This document shows, in pieces, positions 24,027 to 34,376 of a DNA stretch of 64,000 nucleotides. The stretch spans positions 7,902,501 through 7,966,500 of the forward strand of contig NC_060207.1 in NCBI RefSeq assembly GCF_021130785.1. Direction: 5' to 3'. This DNA comes from Homalodisca vitripennis. Taxonomy: Eukaryota; Arthropoda; Insecta; Hemiptera; Cicadellidae. How positions within the stretch are numbered: position 1 is the first letter of the stretch; each line of letters opens with the position of its first letter. The notes under the pieces are model-generated. The model saw nothing but the letters and a program-made list of their open reading frames with translations, did no database searches and was not told where the DNA came from. A program made the position numbers and the translations under genes.

Positions 24027-24501
24027 ATGGCGGACTACAGAAAGTATGCAAATGATATTGAAAGGGCAGAGTTTAAAAATGATTATACAATTAGTAAACA
24101 TTTGAATGAACCAAATAAAAGAACTGTGTTTAATATTGATTTGGGAGCTAATTTTTTTCGTCTAACTTCCAGTTTTATATTTGTGGAACTTTAACAAAAC
24201 AAGATGGTCAAGCATATCTTGGAACAAATGATGTTAGATTAATTGATAATTTCATACCATTTTTATTCTCTAAAATTGAAGTAAGAAAACAAAATAAATT
24301 TATAGAAGAAATTGAAAATTTGGTCAATTAAGTACAATTAAAGGAACCATTTCGTATTCTAAAAGAGATGTATTTTCAAATAGTTTTGAATCAACTTTTA
24401 AATTTGGACAATTTGAAGCGGTTGGCGATTTAGCACATTTCGGCTTTTTTTTAGGGAGATATATTAATGAACTCCCTAAACGCCTTGAACAAGTTCAATG
24501 A
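24027..24501 (+). pseudogene. Decayed virus-like ORF, possibly capsid-related
   Basis: An ATG at 24027 opens a frame that is broken near 24165 and again near 24328; the three pieces together cover about 155 codons. The central piece reads like a beta-strand-rich protein, with an IDNFIPFLFSKIEV segment. I associate that segment with hypothetical, capsid-like proteins of integrated insect DNA viruses or Polinton-like elements. This is recall of a pattern, not a search result. No neighbouring viral genes are visible. The copy is clearly inactive because of the frameshifts. Confidence 0.4.
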
Positions 24502-25390
24502 AATATTTTGTGTGTCTTCGAGAATGGTGTAGATTTACAAATTTAAGCACTTACAAATTAAATTTAGAAGATATAAGTTTTTAAACACCTGCACATTATT
24601 GACTGCAACAACTTACGAGACAGTTACTTATACTAAATAGCCACTATTTGAAGGCGCTAAGTTATGATGTATATTTGTTTTTAAAATAAATTTCTGGTTG
24701 AACTTAAAGCTTGAGTGTTAGACAACTTTATAATAAAGTATGTGTATTTTTACAATTTTGTTGTGGTTTGCAAGACACCTCAGCCTACTAAAAATTTAAA
24801 ATCGTCCATAATTCAATCTATAAATATGAGCAGTAATGACCATCATGAAATAATTTTCATTATTTATTAAACATTACTTTAATTATTGTTTGTAAAATTA
24901 ACTTGATTTTTTGGTCATACTTATGTATTGGAACTGTCACAACAAATTTTTGTTACATTTACTCAAAACTGTATCTACAAATCCTAATCCTAATATTATA
25001 AACGTGAGTGCCTATGTTTGTAGTTTTTGCTTTCACGCATGAACTATTCAACCAATTGCGCTGAAATTTGACATGAACATTCTTAGGGTAAAAGAAATAA
25101 AGAATATATTCTTATATAAGATATTAAATAAAGTATTCTTATTTCGAAAGAATGCAACACAATAAAATACTTATTATTTAATAACACACATTTATTAAAT
25201 ATATTTACAACTGGTTGCATATTACAAATACAAATTCACAAAGCAGCCCTATACTTATTGAATTATAAAAAATAACTTTGTACAAACGTATACAATCTAG
25301 TATAAACAACAATGTAGAAAATGTTTAACTATCAATAACTATGTTAAAAAAATTGTTTAAAATATTAAAAAGTCAAGACAGTAGACTTAA
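24502..25390. other. Non-coding stretch with an interspersed repeat end
   Basis: Near 24978-25100 the pattern cctaatattataaacgtgag followed by ctttcacgcatgaactattcaacc is the kind of repeat end very common in insect genomes. The element itself is not defined. A run of the pattern tctta/aagaa lies around 25100-25150. Confidence 0.4.
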
Positions 25391-26777
25391 CCCTTTTAAC
25401 CCCAGCCATTTTTCCATGGACTTGCCAGAAAGCCCATGGCGATAAGGGACCGTAGTGCAGAATTGAGGGAAAATTCATCTAGTTTTCTTATTTTTGAAGA
25501 TAATTTTTAGGTTTTTGTTTTAAATTGTTCACAAATAAGTGTACTCTTAGATGTAATAGTTAAAAAGTACTTTTACAGAGTGATTTGTTTTTTTTAGCGT
25601 ATTTATACATACAATTTTTTTTATTTTTTATAGTTTGGACATACATAAACGGTAGAAAAAAAAATTGTAGCCCCTGAAAAATGAAGCAATTTTGTTGTAC
25701 ACATATTTCTTACTGCACACACAAAATTTTAAGAACTTTCGTTGATAAATGCAGGAGATATATCCAATTAATTGTATTGCTGCATAAGCACTTCTTCATA
25801 TATTTCCACATACACGTCAGTAGAAGTATACAGATATGTTTACTTGTTTTTGCACTTTTGAAATAATAACAATTGTAAAATAACACAAACTAATTGTAAT
25901 GGTTTGTAAGACTAAAACTTGTTTAATTTTTCAAAAAAGTAAAAAAAATAATATTTACAATATATACATTTTATGGTACTTTGGGAATGGGGTCAGATTC
26001 CGTTATATGCCCCCAACGCTTAAACCTTTTTCAATGAACTTAGAACGTTATAAAACGATGTAGTTGAGTAACAGAACTAACATTCCATTAATCAACAAGC
26101 ATTTCCAGGTATTGTGATCGGTATTTTTGTCGCTGTTATCTTATCTTTCTCGAGAATCCCGATTACGGCAGGCCGCGCGGCGGGACTGCAATCACTTATC
26201 TACTAGACCGCTCGACTTTGACCTCTGTCTGAGGATGGGGAGGGGTTTGCGATAAGACAATTCCTGTTTTATATTGACGAAATATTGTTCTACGCTAATC
26301 TAGTAATCAGTAGAAGCAAAATGTCAAATAACGATTCATGTATGGGTGTGTTTGGTATAATCCCAAAGTACCAGTGTTTATCAAAGTGTTTTCACTCACT
26401 GGTAACTTTTCTTTACGACGTTTACTCATGTTTTTTTACTAATAATACAATAAATCACACGAAAAACAACCGCTTTCAATCACGCAAACTAATTGAGGTT
26501 ATAAGTCAGCATACAACAACAATGCAACTGAAGTCGTCTGACAACTGACATCGACAAATAAACTACGCTCAATGACGACGAAATACGATGCCAATTGGAA
26601 GGTCTATTGTTTTTGTATGTAGCCCGTTTCTTCACCGACTACTATACCGAAACTGATGGCATTTGGACATATTATTAGCCAGCTACATTAAATTCTCGAG
26701 ACGTCCGGTATATCAGACGTTGGGCATTTTAGCTAGACCACCTCTGTCCGATATATCGGACGCCGGGGCTAAAAGGG
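25391..26777. mobile_element. PiggyBac-like non-autonomous element
   Basis: The left end CCCTTTTAACCCCAGC follows TTAA (25387-25390). The right end is its imperfect inverse, GGGGCTAAAAGGG, ending at 26777 and followed by TTTAA. TTAA target sites and CCC ends are piggyBac hallmarks. The 1387-bp interior has no transposase ORF. A short palindrome gtccgatatatcggac lies at the right subterminal region. The extra T at the right junction suggests a small post-insertion change or a slightly different boundary. Confidence 0.7.
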
Positions 26778-27697
26778 TTTAAAAAGAGGAATTATAAAGA
26801 TATTCCATAGTAGGAGACAAATGAATTGGTATTAAATACAAATAAAATCTGTACAATTTATAAAAAGTTTATATAAGAAACAAACAAAATAAATAATCTT
26901 TGCTCAAATCAAATCAATTGTTTAAGCATAATTGGTTCCACTAAAAATTCAATTGAACTTAACACTAATGCATAAAATATTATAAATGAACAATACTATA
27001 ACAAATTGGTATAACAATAAAAACATGACGCTATAAAATGAGACATCAAGTTATTAGCTCAAGAATTTTATCTGTTATATAATTACAGGATGCAATTAAG
27101 CTGTATAGTCAAAAAAGATATAAAATAATTTTAAATTCAGATAACAATAAAACAGCCAAAATGTTACTCATTATAAATCATTTTTAAGGTTCTTTAATTT
27201 TGATCTGGTATAAAAATTTTTAACAAGCATTCTTTGAACTTACAAGATTTGAAAATTACATTTATGAGGAACATTTGTATAAATTAATGGTTTTGCTATT
27301 ATGACTGGTCAGGTAGAATAATATATTTTTAAGGTACACTTTCTCAAAGTGAAAATTAATATCACCTAAATTAATGTCAATTAAAAAAAAAATGTAATAT
27401 ATTAAAATTACCAACAAAAAAGTAACATAAACACATGTACAGTGCATGTACATGATTACTGAACTTTTCCTATGTACTTGTTATGAACATTTTTTACCAA
27501 AACTTAAAAATAATATTAAGTAGCTAGAAGTTAAATTTTGTTTGACAAAAGCAACTAAGTATTGTTTAATTGGCATGAATCATTCACTCATAGAAAATTA
27601 TATACATATAGATAACTATCACTACCTGATAACTGATCTTTTTTCAGATGAAGACTACAACAACATTTTTTAAGGCACTAAATATCGTCTGGAACAA
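26778..27697. other. AT-rich 3' flank of the lysine-rich gene
   Basis: No exon or repeat structure was recognised apart from A/T-rich tracts. It lies downstream of the minus-strand gene that ends at 27709. Confidence 0.4.
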
Positions 27698-27708
27698 TTT
27701 ATTTACTT

Positions 27709-30138
27709 TTATTTATTTGAAAGAGCTGCAGATAACAATTTTGAGGTCATTTCTTCTAATTCATCTTTTGTTCCAGCTTTCTTCTTTTTCTTCATGCTAC
27801 CTGTCTTGCCTTTAAGATCGTTCACTACAGTTGGTTTATCTTTACTTTTTATTTTAGATGGTTTAAATTTGAAAGAACCTTTAATATTTGCAGGTTTTGA
27901 ATTAAGTGTTTTCAATGCTTTGTTCAATAGTGATTGCTGAATATGTTGCATGTCCATTTTATTACCCTTTATTTTTCTGCATTTATTTTTATCCTCTTTG
28001 TGTTCTGTTTTTTTAATATTACCCAAAAACTTTATTTTTTCAATCTCTGAGGAAAATTTCTTATGTTTATCTTCTTTCATAGTAGTGCATTCCACTGAAG
28101 CTTCTAGATTTGTCTTTGCGAGGTTTGTATTTTCCATAGCTTTTCTCAGTAACATATCTCTCATAATTTCTATCTCGTTCGAAGATGTATCTTCTTTGAC
28201 AATTCCTTTTTTGTTATTTCTTGAAGTTACAGAGTTGGTATTGTGTTTTTTGTTTTGCATTTTCTTTTTCTTGCTTTTCTCAGGAATATATTCTGAATTT
28301 TCCTTTTGTTGTAATTCCTTTGTTGATTTATTATTGACATTACTACACATTTCACTGCTCTTTTGTTGTTTTGTTTGTTTTTTCTTTTTAGAAATACTGT
28401 GTCTCTTTCTATACAAAGCCTTTCTTTCACTTTCCAATAAATTTTTTAATATTATTGAAGATGAGATAGCTGAATTACTTGAGCATTGTATTTCATTATT
28501 ATTTTCTAATAGCTTATGTTTACTTTTATTTTTCTTTGGAGCCATAGGAGAACAATTTATGTTATTCAAATCATGTACCTTATTTTTCTTACTTTTATGT
28601 TTGACTATTAGAGAATCATCTTTAGTCTTAGTATTAGCATCATTTTCATCTATTTCTTTAAAATTTTCCTCAACATTAATATGACCATCTCTTGAGTCTC
28701 CTGAATATTTTCTTTTCAAATTGGATTTTGTTTGATGTTTGACAGATGGAGAATCACTCTTACTTTCAGAATAAGACTCACTTTCATGTTTATCTTCAAA
28801 AATGTCTCCACTTTGAAAATATTCATTAGGTTTTTGTTTTAATTTGTGTTTATTTTTATGTTGGGATGTAGGAGAGTCAATCTCAATCTCAGAATTATTC
28901 TCGTTTTTATCTTTTTCTTGAACATTGTTGTCAAAGCTAAGATTTGTATCTTTAAAGTAATCAGAATATTTACTTTTCACTTTAGGCTTCTTGTAATGTT
29001 TGATGGTTGGTGAATAAATTTCATTTTCAGCATTAGATTTACTTTCATGTTTATCTTCAAATAATAGGTTTCCACTTTGAAAATCTTGAGACTTTTTTTG
29101 TTTTAATTTGTGTTTGTTTTTATGTTCGTTAGTTGGAGATTCAATCTCAGAATTATTCTCGTTTTTATCTTTTTCTTGAACATTGTTGTCAAAGCTAAGA
29201 TTTGTATCTTTAAAGTAATCAGAATATTTACTTTTCACTTTAGGCTTCTTGTGATGTTTGATGGTTGGAGAATAAATTTCATTTTCAGCATTAGCTTTAC
29301 TTTCATGTTTATCTTCAAATAATAGGTTTCCACTTTGAAAATCTTGAGACTTTTTTTGTTTTAATTTGTGTTTGTTTTTATGTTTGTCAGTTGGAGAGCC
29401 AATCTCAGAATTATTATCATTGTCATGTTTTTCTTCTAAGTACTCAGAATATTTGCTTTTTAATTTAGATTTCTTGTGATGTGTGATGGTTGGAGACTCA
29501 CTTTTACTTTCAGCATTAGAATCAATTGCATGTTTACCTTTTAAAATAAGGTTTTCACTTTGCGAATCTTCAGAATGTTTTTGTTTCAGTTTGTGTTTAT
29601 TTTTTTGTTGCACAGTTGGAGAGACAGTTTCAGAATTAGCTTTGCTTTCAACTTTTTCTTCAAAATTAAGATGTTCGTCTTGTAAGTATCCTGAATGATT
29701 GTGTTCCCTTTCATGTTTACCAGATGGAAAGTCACATTTATTAAAATCATCTTCAATCTTATCATTTTCCTCAAAAAAATATTTTGAATGGGGTTCATTT
29801 TCATACCCACCGTAAGTTTTACGTTTTGATTTATGTTTCTTTGCAAGTTTAATGTTATAAAAAGGATCCATTTCTTTTTTACTTTGGCTTATAGTGCAGA
29901 TTGCAATTGAATTTCTTCTTTTTCGTTTTTTATTTAATCTGTCAGTATTTGACGGTTTAGCTGTAGATTTATTGAACACTTCCATTTCTTCTTCATTTTG
30001 TACTTGTGAATTCTCTTCTATATGGTGAAGAACTTCTTTAGTTCTAACTGGTTTTGTCCTAACTGTTATTTTACTTAATAAACTATCACTTACAACACTA
30101 GACAACTCATGTAAACTGTCACAGTTTCCTTCATCCAT
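27709..30138 (-). CDS. Lysine-rich, low-complexity protein of unknown function, 809 aa
   Basis: This is one uninterrupted minus-strand ORF with an ATG at 30138; an in-frame stop lies 15 bp upstream, so the start is well defined. The protein is dominated by Lys, Asn, Ser and Glu, with many basic clusters such as KKRKRR near residue 70 and KKKKKAG near the C-terminus. A nuclear or nucleolar location is therefore likely (inference). Its middle (roughly residues 250-450) contains near-identical 86-residue repeats built around KHKNKHKLKQKKSQDFQSG, a SPT segment and a KYSDYFKD segment; at DNA level the period is 258 bp. No enzyme domain is visible. AATAAA hexamers (minus strand) overlap and closely follow the stop. 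It lies on the same strand as RPA43, 6.2 kb away. I do not recognise an orthologue; a single exon of this size may be the whole gene. Confidence 0.75.
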   Translation of the reverse strand: MDEGNCDSLHELSSVVSDSLLSKITVRTKPVRTKEVLHHIEENSQVQNEEEMEVFNKSTAKPSNTDRLNKKRKRRNSIAICTISQSKKEMDPFYNIKLAKKHKSKRKTYGGYENEPHSKYFFEENDKIEDDFNKCDFPSGKHEREHNHSGYLQDEHLNFEEKVESKANSETVSPTVQQKNKHKLKQKHSEDSQSENLILKGKHAIDSNAESKSESPTITHHKKSKLKSKYSEYLEEKHDNDNNSEIGSPTDKHKNKHKLKQKKSQDFQSGNLLFEDKHESKANAENEIYSPTIKHHKKPKVKSKYSDYFKDTNLSFDNNVQEKDKNENNSEIESPTNEHKNKHKLKQKKSQDFQSGNLLFEDKHESKSNAENEIYSPTIKHYKKPKVKSKYSDYFKDTNLSFDNNVQEKDKNENNSEIEIDSPTSQHKNKHKLKQKPNEYFQSGDIFEDKHESESYSESKSDSPSVKHQTKSNLKRKYSGDSRDGHINVEENFKEIDENDANTKTKDDSLIVKHKSKKNKVHDLNNINCSPMAPKKNKSKHKLLENNNEIQCSSNSAISSSIILKNLLESERKALYRKRHSISKKKKQTKQQKSSEMCSNVNNKSTKELQQKENSEYIPEKSKKKKMQNKKHNTNSVTSRNNKKGIVKEDTSSNEIEIMRDMLLRKAMENTNLAKTNLEASVECTTMKEDKHKKFSSEIEKIKFLGNIKKTEHKEDKNKCRKIKGNKMDMQHIQQSLLNKALKTLNSKPANIKGSFKFKPSKIKSKDKPTVVNDLKGKTGSMKKKKKAGTKDELEEMTSKLLSAALSNK
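28880..29390. repeat. 258-bp in-frame duplication within the lysine-rich ORF
   Basis: The segment aataggtttccactttgaaa occurs at 29063 and 29321, 258 bp apart, with near-identity across the whole unit. The period is a multiple of three, so the frame is kept. Related but more diverged units continue on both sides. Confidence 0.85.
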
Positions 30139-30958
30139 AATCAGTGTTATTTATAAACAAGCACCAAGAAATAATTAGCAACTCTTATTGGGCTAAGAGA
30201 AGCTTAGTTTTTCTTATAAATATCAATTAGAGTGGATTCAATTCACTGTCCTTTCTTCAGCAAACTAAATGACGTTCAGCATTATCTGAAACAAAGAAAC
30301 GACGTAGATGATGTCCATGTTTTGTCTCTGCTTGTGAGCAATTGACTAATTTCTAAAGGGCATTGATTCATTTCTTTAGTAACACTTGCGGTACATCTAT
30401 TTTTAATGTAAGGGCACATAAACCCTCATTTATGACTACACAAAACCATTAACATATTTATGTGATATATGATTTAACTCTTGATTTTAATATTATGAAA
30501 TTGTACACTGAGCTTATGCTTCAACAATTTAAGTTATGTGATATAATTTTATTTTAGGCATTTCCTTGTAATATGTGGAACTTAGCATTAAATGTGACTT
30601 TTCTAAACCAAGAACTATTTGTGGTGCAACAGTTATTGATCCAAATATGGTATCTATTTGCTGCTATTAAGGAGCATGCGTGTCATTTACATATATATTT
30701 ATTTCAAATATATTAGACTGTAGAAAATTAAACTAATTTTTCAATAGACAGTTAATTCATTTTATAAATGCACAAAATATAAAATCAATGAGTAACATTT
30801 GGTTGGATCATTAAAATATCACAGTAAGAAAATAGAATATTTCACAATAACATGTGAGCATTGTTGCACAAAACTACTTGATAGCCAACTCAATACAATA
30901 AACATGATCCATCCCATTACAGTATACAGCTGCGTAGGATAAGACAGTCAAACTTTTT
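30139..30958. other. Upstream region of the lysine-rich gene
   Basis: This presumably contains its 5' UTR and promoter. No clear TATA or initiator element stands out. No other gene was seen. Confidence 0.35.
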
Positions 30959-31087
30959 TAACTTTTCAATCTAAAATCAATAGTGCTCTTCCTTGAACCA
31001 AGAGGAACCGAACCTATGATCCAAATTTTAAGTCTCTAGTACCTTACTATTGAGTTTTCACACAGATGGTCAGACAGCCTTTTTTAA

Positions 31088-32131
31088 CCCTCAAAGTGCT
31101 ACTATCGCACTGTGCGATATGTTCGTACCACTTCAAAGGGCTACTATCGCACTGTGCGATATGTTCGTTTTTTTCATATCACAGACGAACGGTTCGCTCA
31201 ATAACGACGTGGTTTATAAGGCTACATGTAGGAATAAATTCCCTATCAAGTAACGTAATTAGAACTATGTAATTCAGAAGTTTACGAGGAAGAGTAAGAA
31301 GAATAGTCAGCTGATTTCGATGCGTGTTTGTCTGTTACGGTCGTCTCGCGGCCGACGCCCTGTGACGTTATTGTTTTGCTTCGTTCTTTTGATTTGTAAG
31401 TGACTTATATTATTGTTTATTGAGTAATTATTTGTGCTATGAGTGAACTTAGTAATTCAAGTGCCATTAGGCGCTGTTTTGATGACGATTTGAGTGGAAA
31501 TGATAGCGATGCAAGCAGCACCCCCACCAGAGAGTGACTCAGACTAATTTTTTTTAGTCTAATGTAAATATGTATGTAAGCCATTTTTTTTGTATTTTTA
31601 ATACTTTATCTGTCATTTTTCTTACTTTTACTCATATCAGTAACTAAATATATGTTTATTTTGAGGCAATAATCACTATTCAACTACTTACTGCCACTTG
31701 TTGATGTGGTAAATATTTTAGTAAAATTTTTGCGAAAAAACATTGTTTTGTTTTTTTACCAATTAGTATTGTGATATGTTGTGCAAAAGGTTAAGAAGTG
31801 ATATTTTTCTTATTCAGCATTATATTTGGAACATTTTGCATATTTTTAGAACTAGGACTACTACATTTTATAAAAACTATACGTCAAGGATTTTGAAAAA
31901 TAAAAATATAAAAAACTACACAACCGGTTAGCAGTACCAGATTTTTTTATGATAAAAGATAAGCATTTTTATTTTTACTTGATCTTATAGAACATATGTT
32001 TGTGTAAAAAACCATATGTAATACATGCAATTTGAACATATGTACGTATATAAAAAGTTGTTTAAAAAAGAAATGTCATATGCTCGAAAATGGCCTAGCA
32101 CTTTGAAGTGGTTTAGTCATCACTTGGAGGG
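31088..32131 (+). mobile_element. PiggyBac-like deletion derivative in the tandem array
   Basis: TTAA lies at both ends (31084-31087 and 32132-32135). The termini are CCCTCAAAGTGCTAC and, inverted, CCCTCCAAGTGATGAC. Subterminally on the left, a 30-bp unit with atcgcactgtgcgatatgtt is duplicated (near 31100 and 31142). The 1044-bp element retains a 5' leader and the beginning of a transposase ORF, then jumps to a non-coding 3' part, so it must depend on a transposase from elsewhere. Confidence 0.88.
31439..31537 (+). pseudogene. Truncated piggyBac transposase N-terminus, 32 codons
   Basis: An ATG at 31439 opens a short frame, MSELSNSSAIRRCFDDDLSG and onward, ending in TGA at 31535. The acidic, Asp/Ser-rich composition is that of piggyBac transposase N-termini. 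The rest of the enzyme, including all catalytic Asp residues, is missing. Confidence 0.6.
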
Positions 32132-33189
32132 TTAACTTTTCAATCTAAAATCAATAGTGCTCTTCCTTGAACCAAGAGGAACCGAACCTATGATCCAAAT
32201 TTTAAGTCTCTAGTACCTTACTATTGAGTTTTCACACAGATGGACAGACAGCCTTTTTAACTTTTCAATCTAAAATCAATAGTGCTCTTCCTTGAACCAA
32301 GAGGAACCGAACATATGATCCAAATTTTAAGTCTCTAGTACCTTACTATTGAGTTTTCACACAGATGGACAGACAGCCTTTTTAACTTTTCAATCTAAAA
32401 TCAATAGTGCTCTTCCTTGAACCAAGAGGAACCGAACCTATGATCCAAATTTTAAGTCTCTAGTACCTTACTATTGAGTTTTCACACAGATGGACAGACA
32501 GCCTTTTTAACTTTTCAATCTAAAATCAATAGTGCTCTTCCTTGAACCAAGAGGAACCGAACCTATAATCCAAATTTTAAGTCTCTAGTACCTTACTATT
32601 GAGTTTTCACACAGATGGACAGACAGCCTTTTTAACTTTTCAATCTAAAATCAATAGTGCTCTTCCTTGAACCAAGAGGAACCGAACCTATGATCCAAAT
32701 TTTAAGTCTCTAGTACCTTACTATTGAGTTTTCACACAGATGGACAGACAGCCTTTTTAACTTTTCAATCTAAAATCAATAGTGCTCTTCCTTGAACCAA
32801 GAGGAACCGAACCTATGATCCAAATTTCAAGTCTCTAGTAACTGTCTATTGAGTTTTCACACAGATGGACAGACAGACATATGAACAGACTGTCCTTTGA
32901 CCACAAAATTTATAGGTTACTTTCGAAGAAACCTATATCCCAAGTTTCAAGTTTCTAGGACCTTTGTATCAAGAATTATTGCACATGAGACAGATGAACA
33001 GATAGACTGACTACTCTTTGGGCTTTTGACTCCAAAATCAATAGTGTTCAATAGAGTCAAGAGAAACCCCCCAGGTACCAAGTTTCAAGTCTCTTGTGAT
33101 GAAGATTTATTGTACAGACAAACGATAAGGCACTGTAGAGTCCTTCATAAAGAACTGTTATATTAAATATAATACATTAAGAAAAGAAT

Positions 33190-33850
33190 TACAAGGGGTG
33201 AAAGTAAGGTCCGATTTCTTACTCTGGCCACATCGCTTACTCTGTATTGTATGTCAAAGTTTTGTCAGAGTATCACATAATAAGTGCTGCATTTATTGTT
33301 CCTCATTCCATTAAGTCGACTAACAATATCCCATGTCTATTCCAAAACACGGTTACCATAGCCTTGCGTGTTTAAGGTTGTTTGTTAGGCTTTGAATTTA
33401 ACTGGTGACATTGTAATAACCCCATTCCATTGACTGGTGTTTCGTTTCTGGGCTTATGTGAGAAACCCATGTCTCATCACCTGTGAAAATGTTTTCTAAA
33501 AGTGTATCTCCTCATAATATTGGATTAAAAACTCAAGAGCACAACCCATTCTTCTCATTTTGTGTTCCTCAGTAAGCAGCCTGGGAACCCAACGTGAGCA
33601 CAATTTCCGAAATTTCAAAAGTTCAGAGACAATTTTATGCAATGCCATTTACTAATGGTCAGAAATTCCAAAGCTAATGATGTAATGGTAAATCGCAGAT
33701 CTTCACGAATCTTTTTATCAACATTTGACCAAACTTTCCTTGATTACTGATAACTGGCCAGATCGCGGATCATCATGGAAATTTTCCCGTCCATCTTTAA
33801 AAAGTTCTCTCACTTCCGCAGTTTGCTGTTACTCATTGTATTAGGGACTT
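33190..33850 (-). pseudogene. Mariner-like transposase remnant
   Basis: In minus-strand translation, broken segments match mariner transposase order: REDLRFTITSL, then CAHVGFPG, then an FTGDE/DETWV-type segment (near 33475), HQSMEWG, and VFWNRHGILLVDL. Multiple stops and frameshifts are present. The family differs from the intact mariner at 1.2-2.5 kb. Terminal repeats were not identified. Confidence 0.7.
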
Positions 33851-33865
33851 ATCTGTCTATAAATG

Positions 33866-34352
33866 TTCACTGCTGAAAAGTTTCTTGCTGTAAAAAACTG
33901 GATAACACCGTATTTCGCAGTCAGCAGGTTGATCAATTGTTTTGAACATCTTAAATTCGCACAGTAAATAGAGGTCTACAATGATTTTACGGCAAATTAC
34001 ATCATTTAGTACATAAAACACGCTGGGAGTCGACACACATCTGTTGTAGACAATAGGCTTTATTTGTACATTCTTAGAGAATAACAACTGTGTCAAAACA
34101 AAAGTATAATTCACTGCTGAAAAGTTTCTTGCTGTAAAAACTGGACAACACCGTATTTCGCAGTCAGCAGGTTGATTAATTGTTTTGAACATCCTAAATT
34201 CGCACAGTAAATAGCGCTCTACAATGATTTTACGGCAAATTACGTCATTTAGTACATAAAACACGCTGGGAGTCGACACACATCTGTTGTAGACAATAGG
34301 CTTTATTTGTACATTCTTAGAGAATTACAACTGTGTCAAAACAAAAGTATAA
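33866..34352. repeat. Two-copy 244-bp tandem duplication
   Basis: The sequence from ttcactgctgaaaagtttc repeats at 33866 and 34110 with only a few differences. The start of a third copy (ttca) coincides with 34353. The 140-residue minus-strand open frame across it is simply two translated copies of the unit. Confidence 0.85.
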
Positions 34353-34376
34353 TTCAGGGATGATACAGGTATAGTT

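Larger units (their letters stand above)
30959..33115. repeat. 125-bp tandem array, interrupted by a piggyBac element
   Basis: Units start with aacttttcaatctaaaatca. One unit lies at 30960-31087, and six more begin at 32134, 32259, 32384, 32509, 32634 and 32759, exactly 125 bp apart and almost identical. More diverged copies continue to about 33115 (for example ccaagtttcaagtctct near 33080). A piggyBac-like element (31088-32131) is inserted at the TTAA present at each unit boundary. Confidence 0.92.

Noticed and set aside
27950..28684. 244-codon plus-strand hydrophobic ORF
   Set aside because: It is the antisense shadow of the lysine-rich gene; Lys codons read as Phe/Leu/Ser on the other strand.
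25391..32135. Both TTAA elements as one piggyBac family
   Set aside because: Their terminal sequences differ beyond the CCC start, so they are treated separately.
33857..34279. 140-codon minus-strand ORF with internal repeats
   Set aside because: It spans the two-copy 244-bp duplication and has no recognisable domain.
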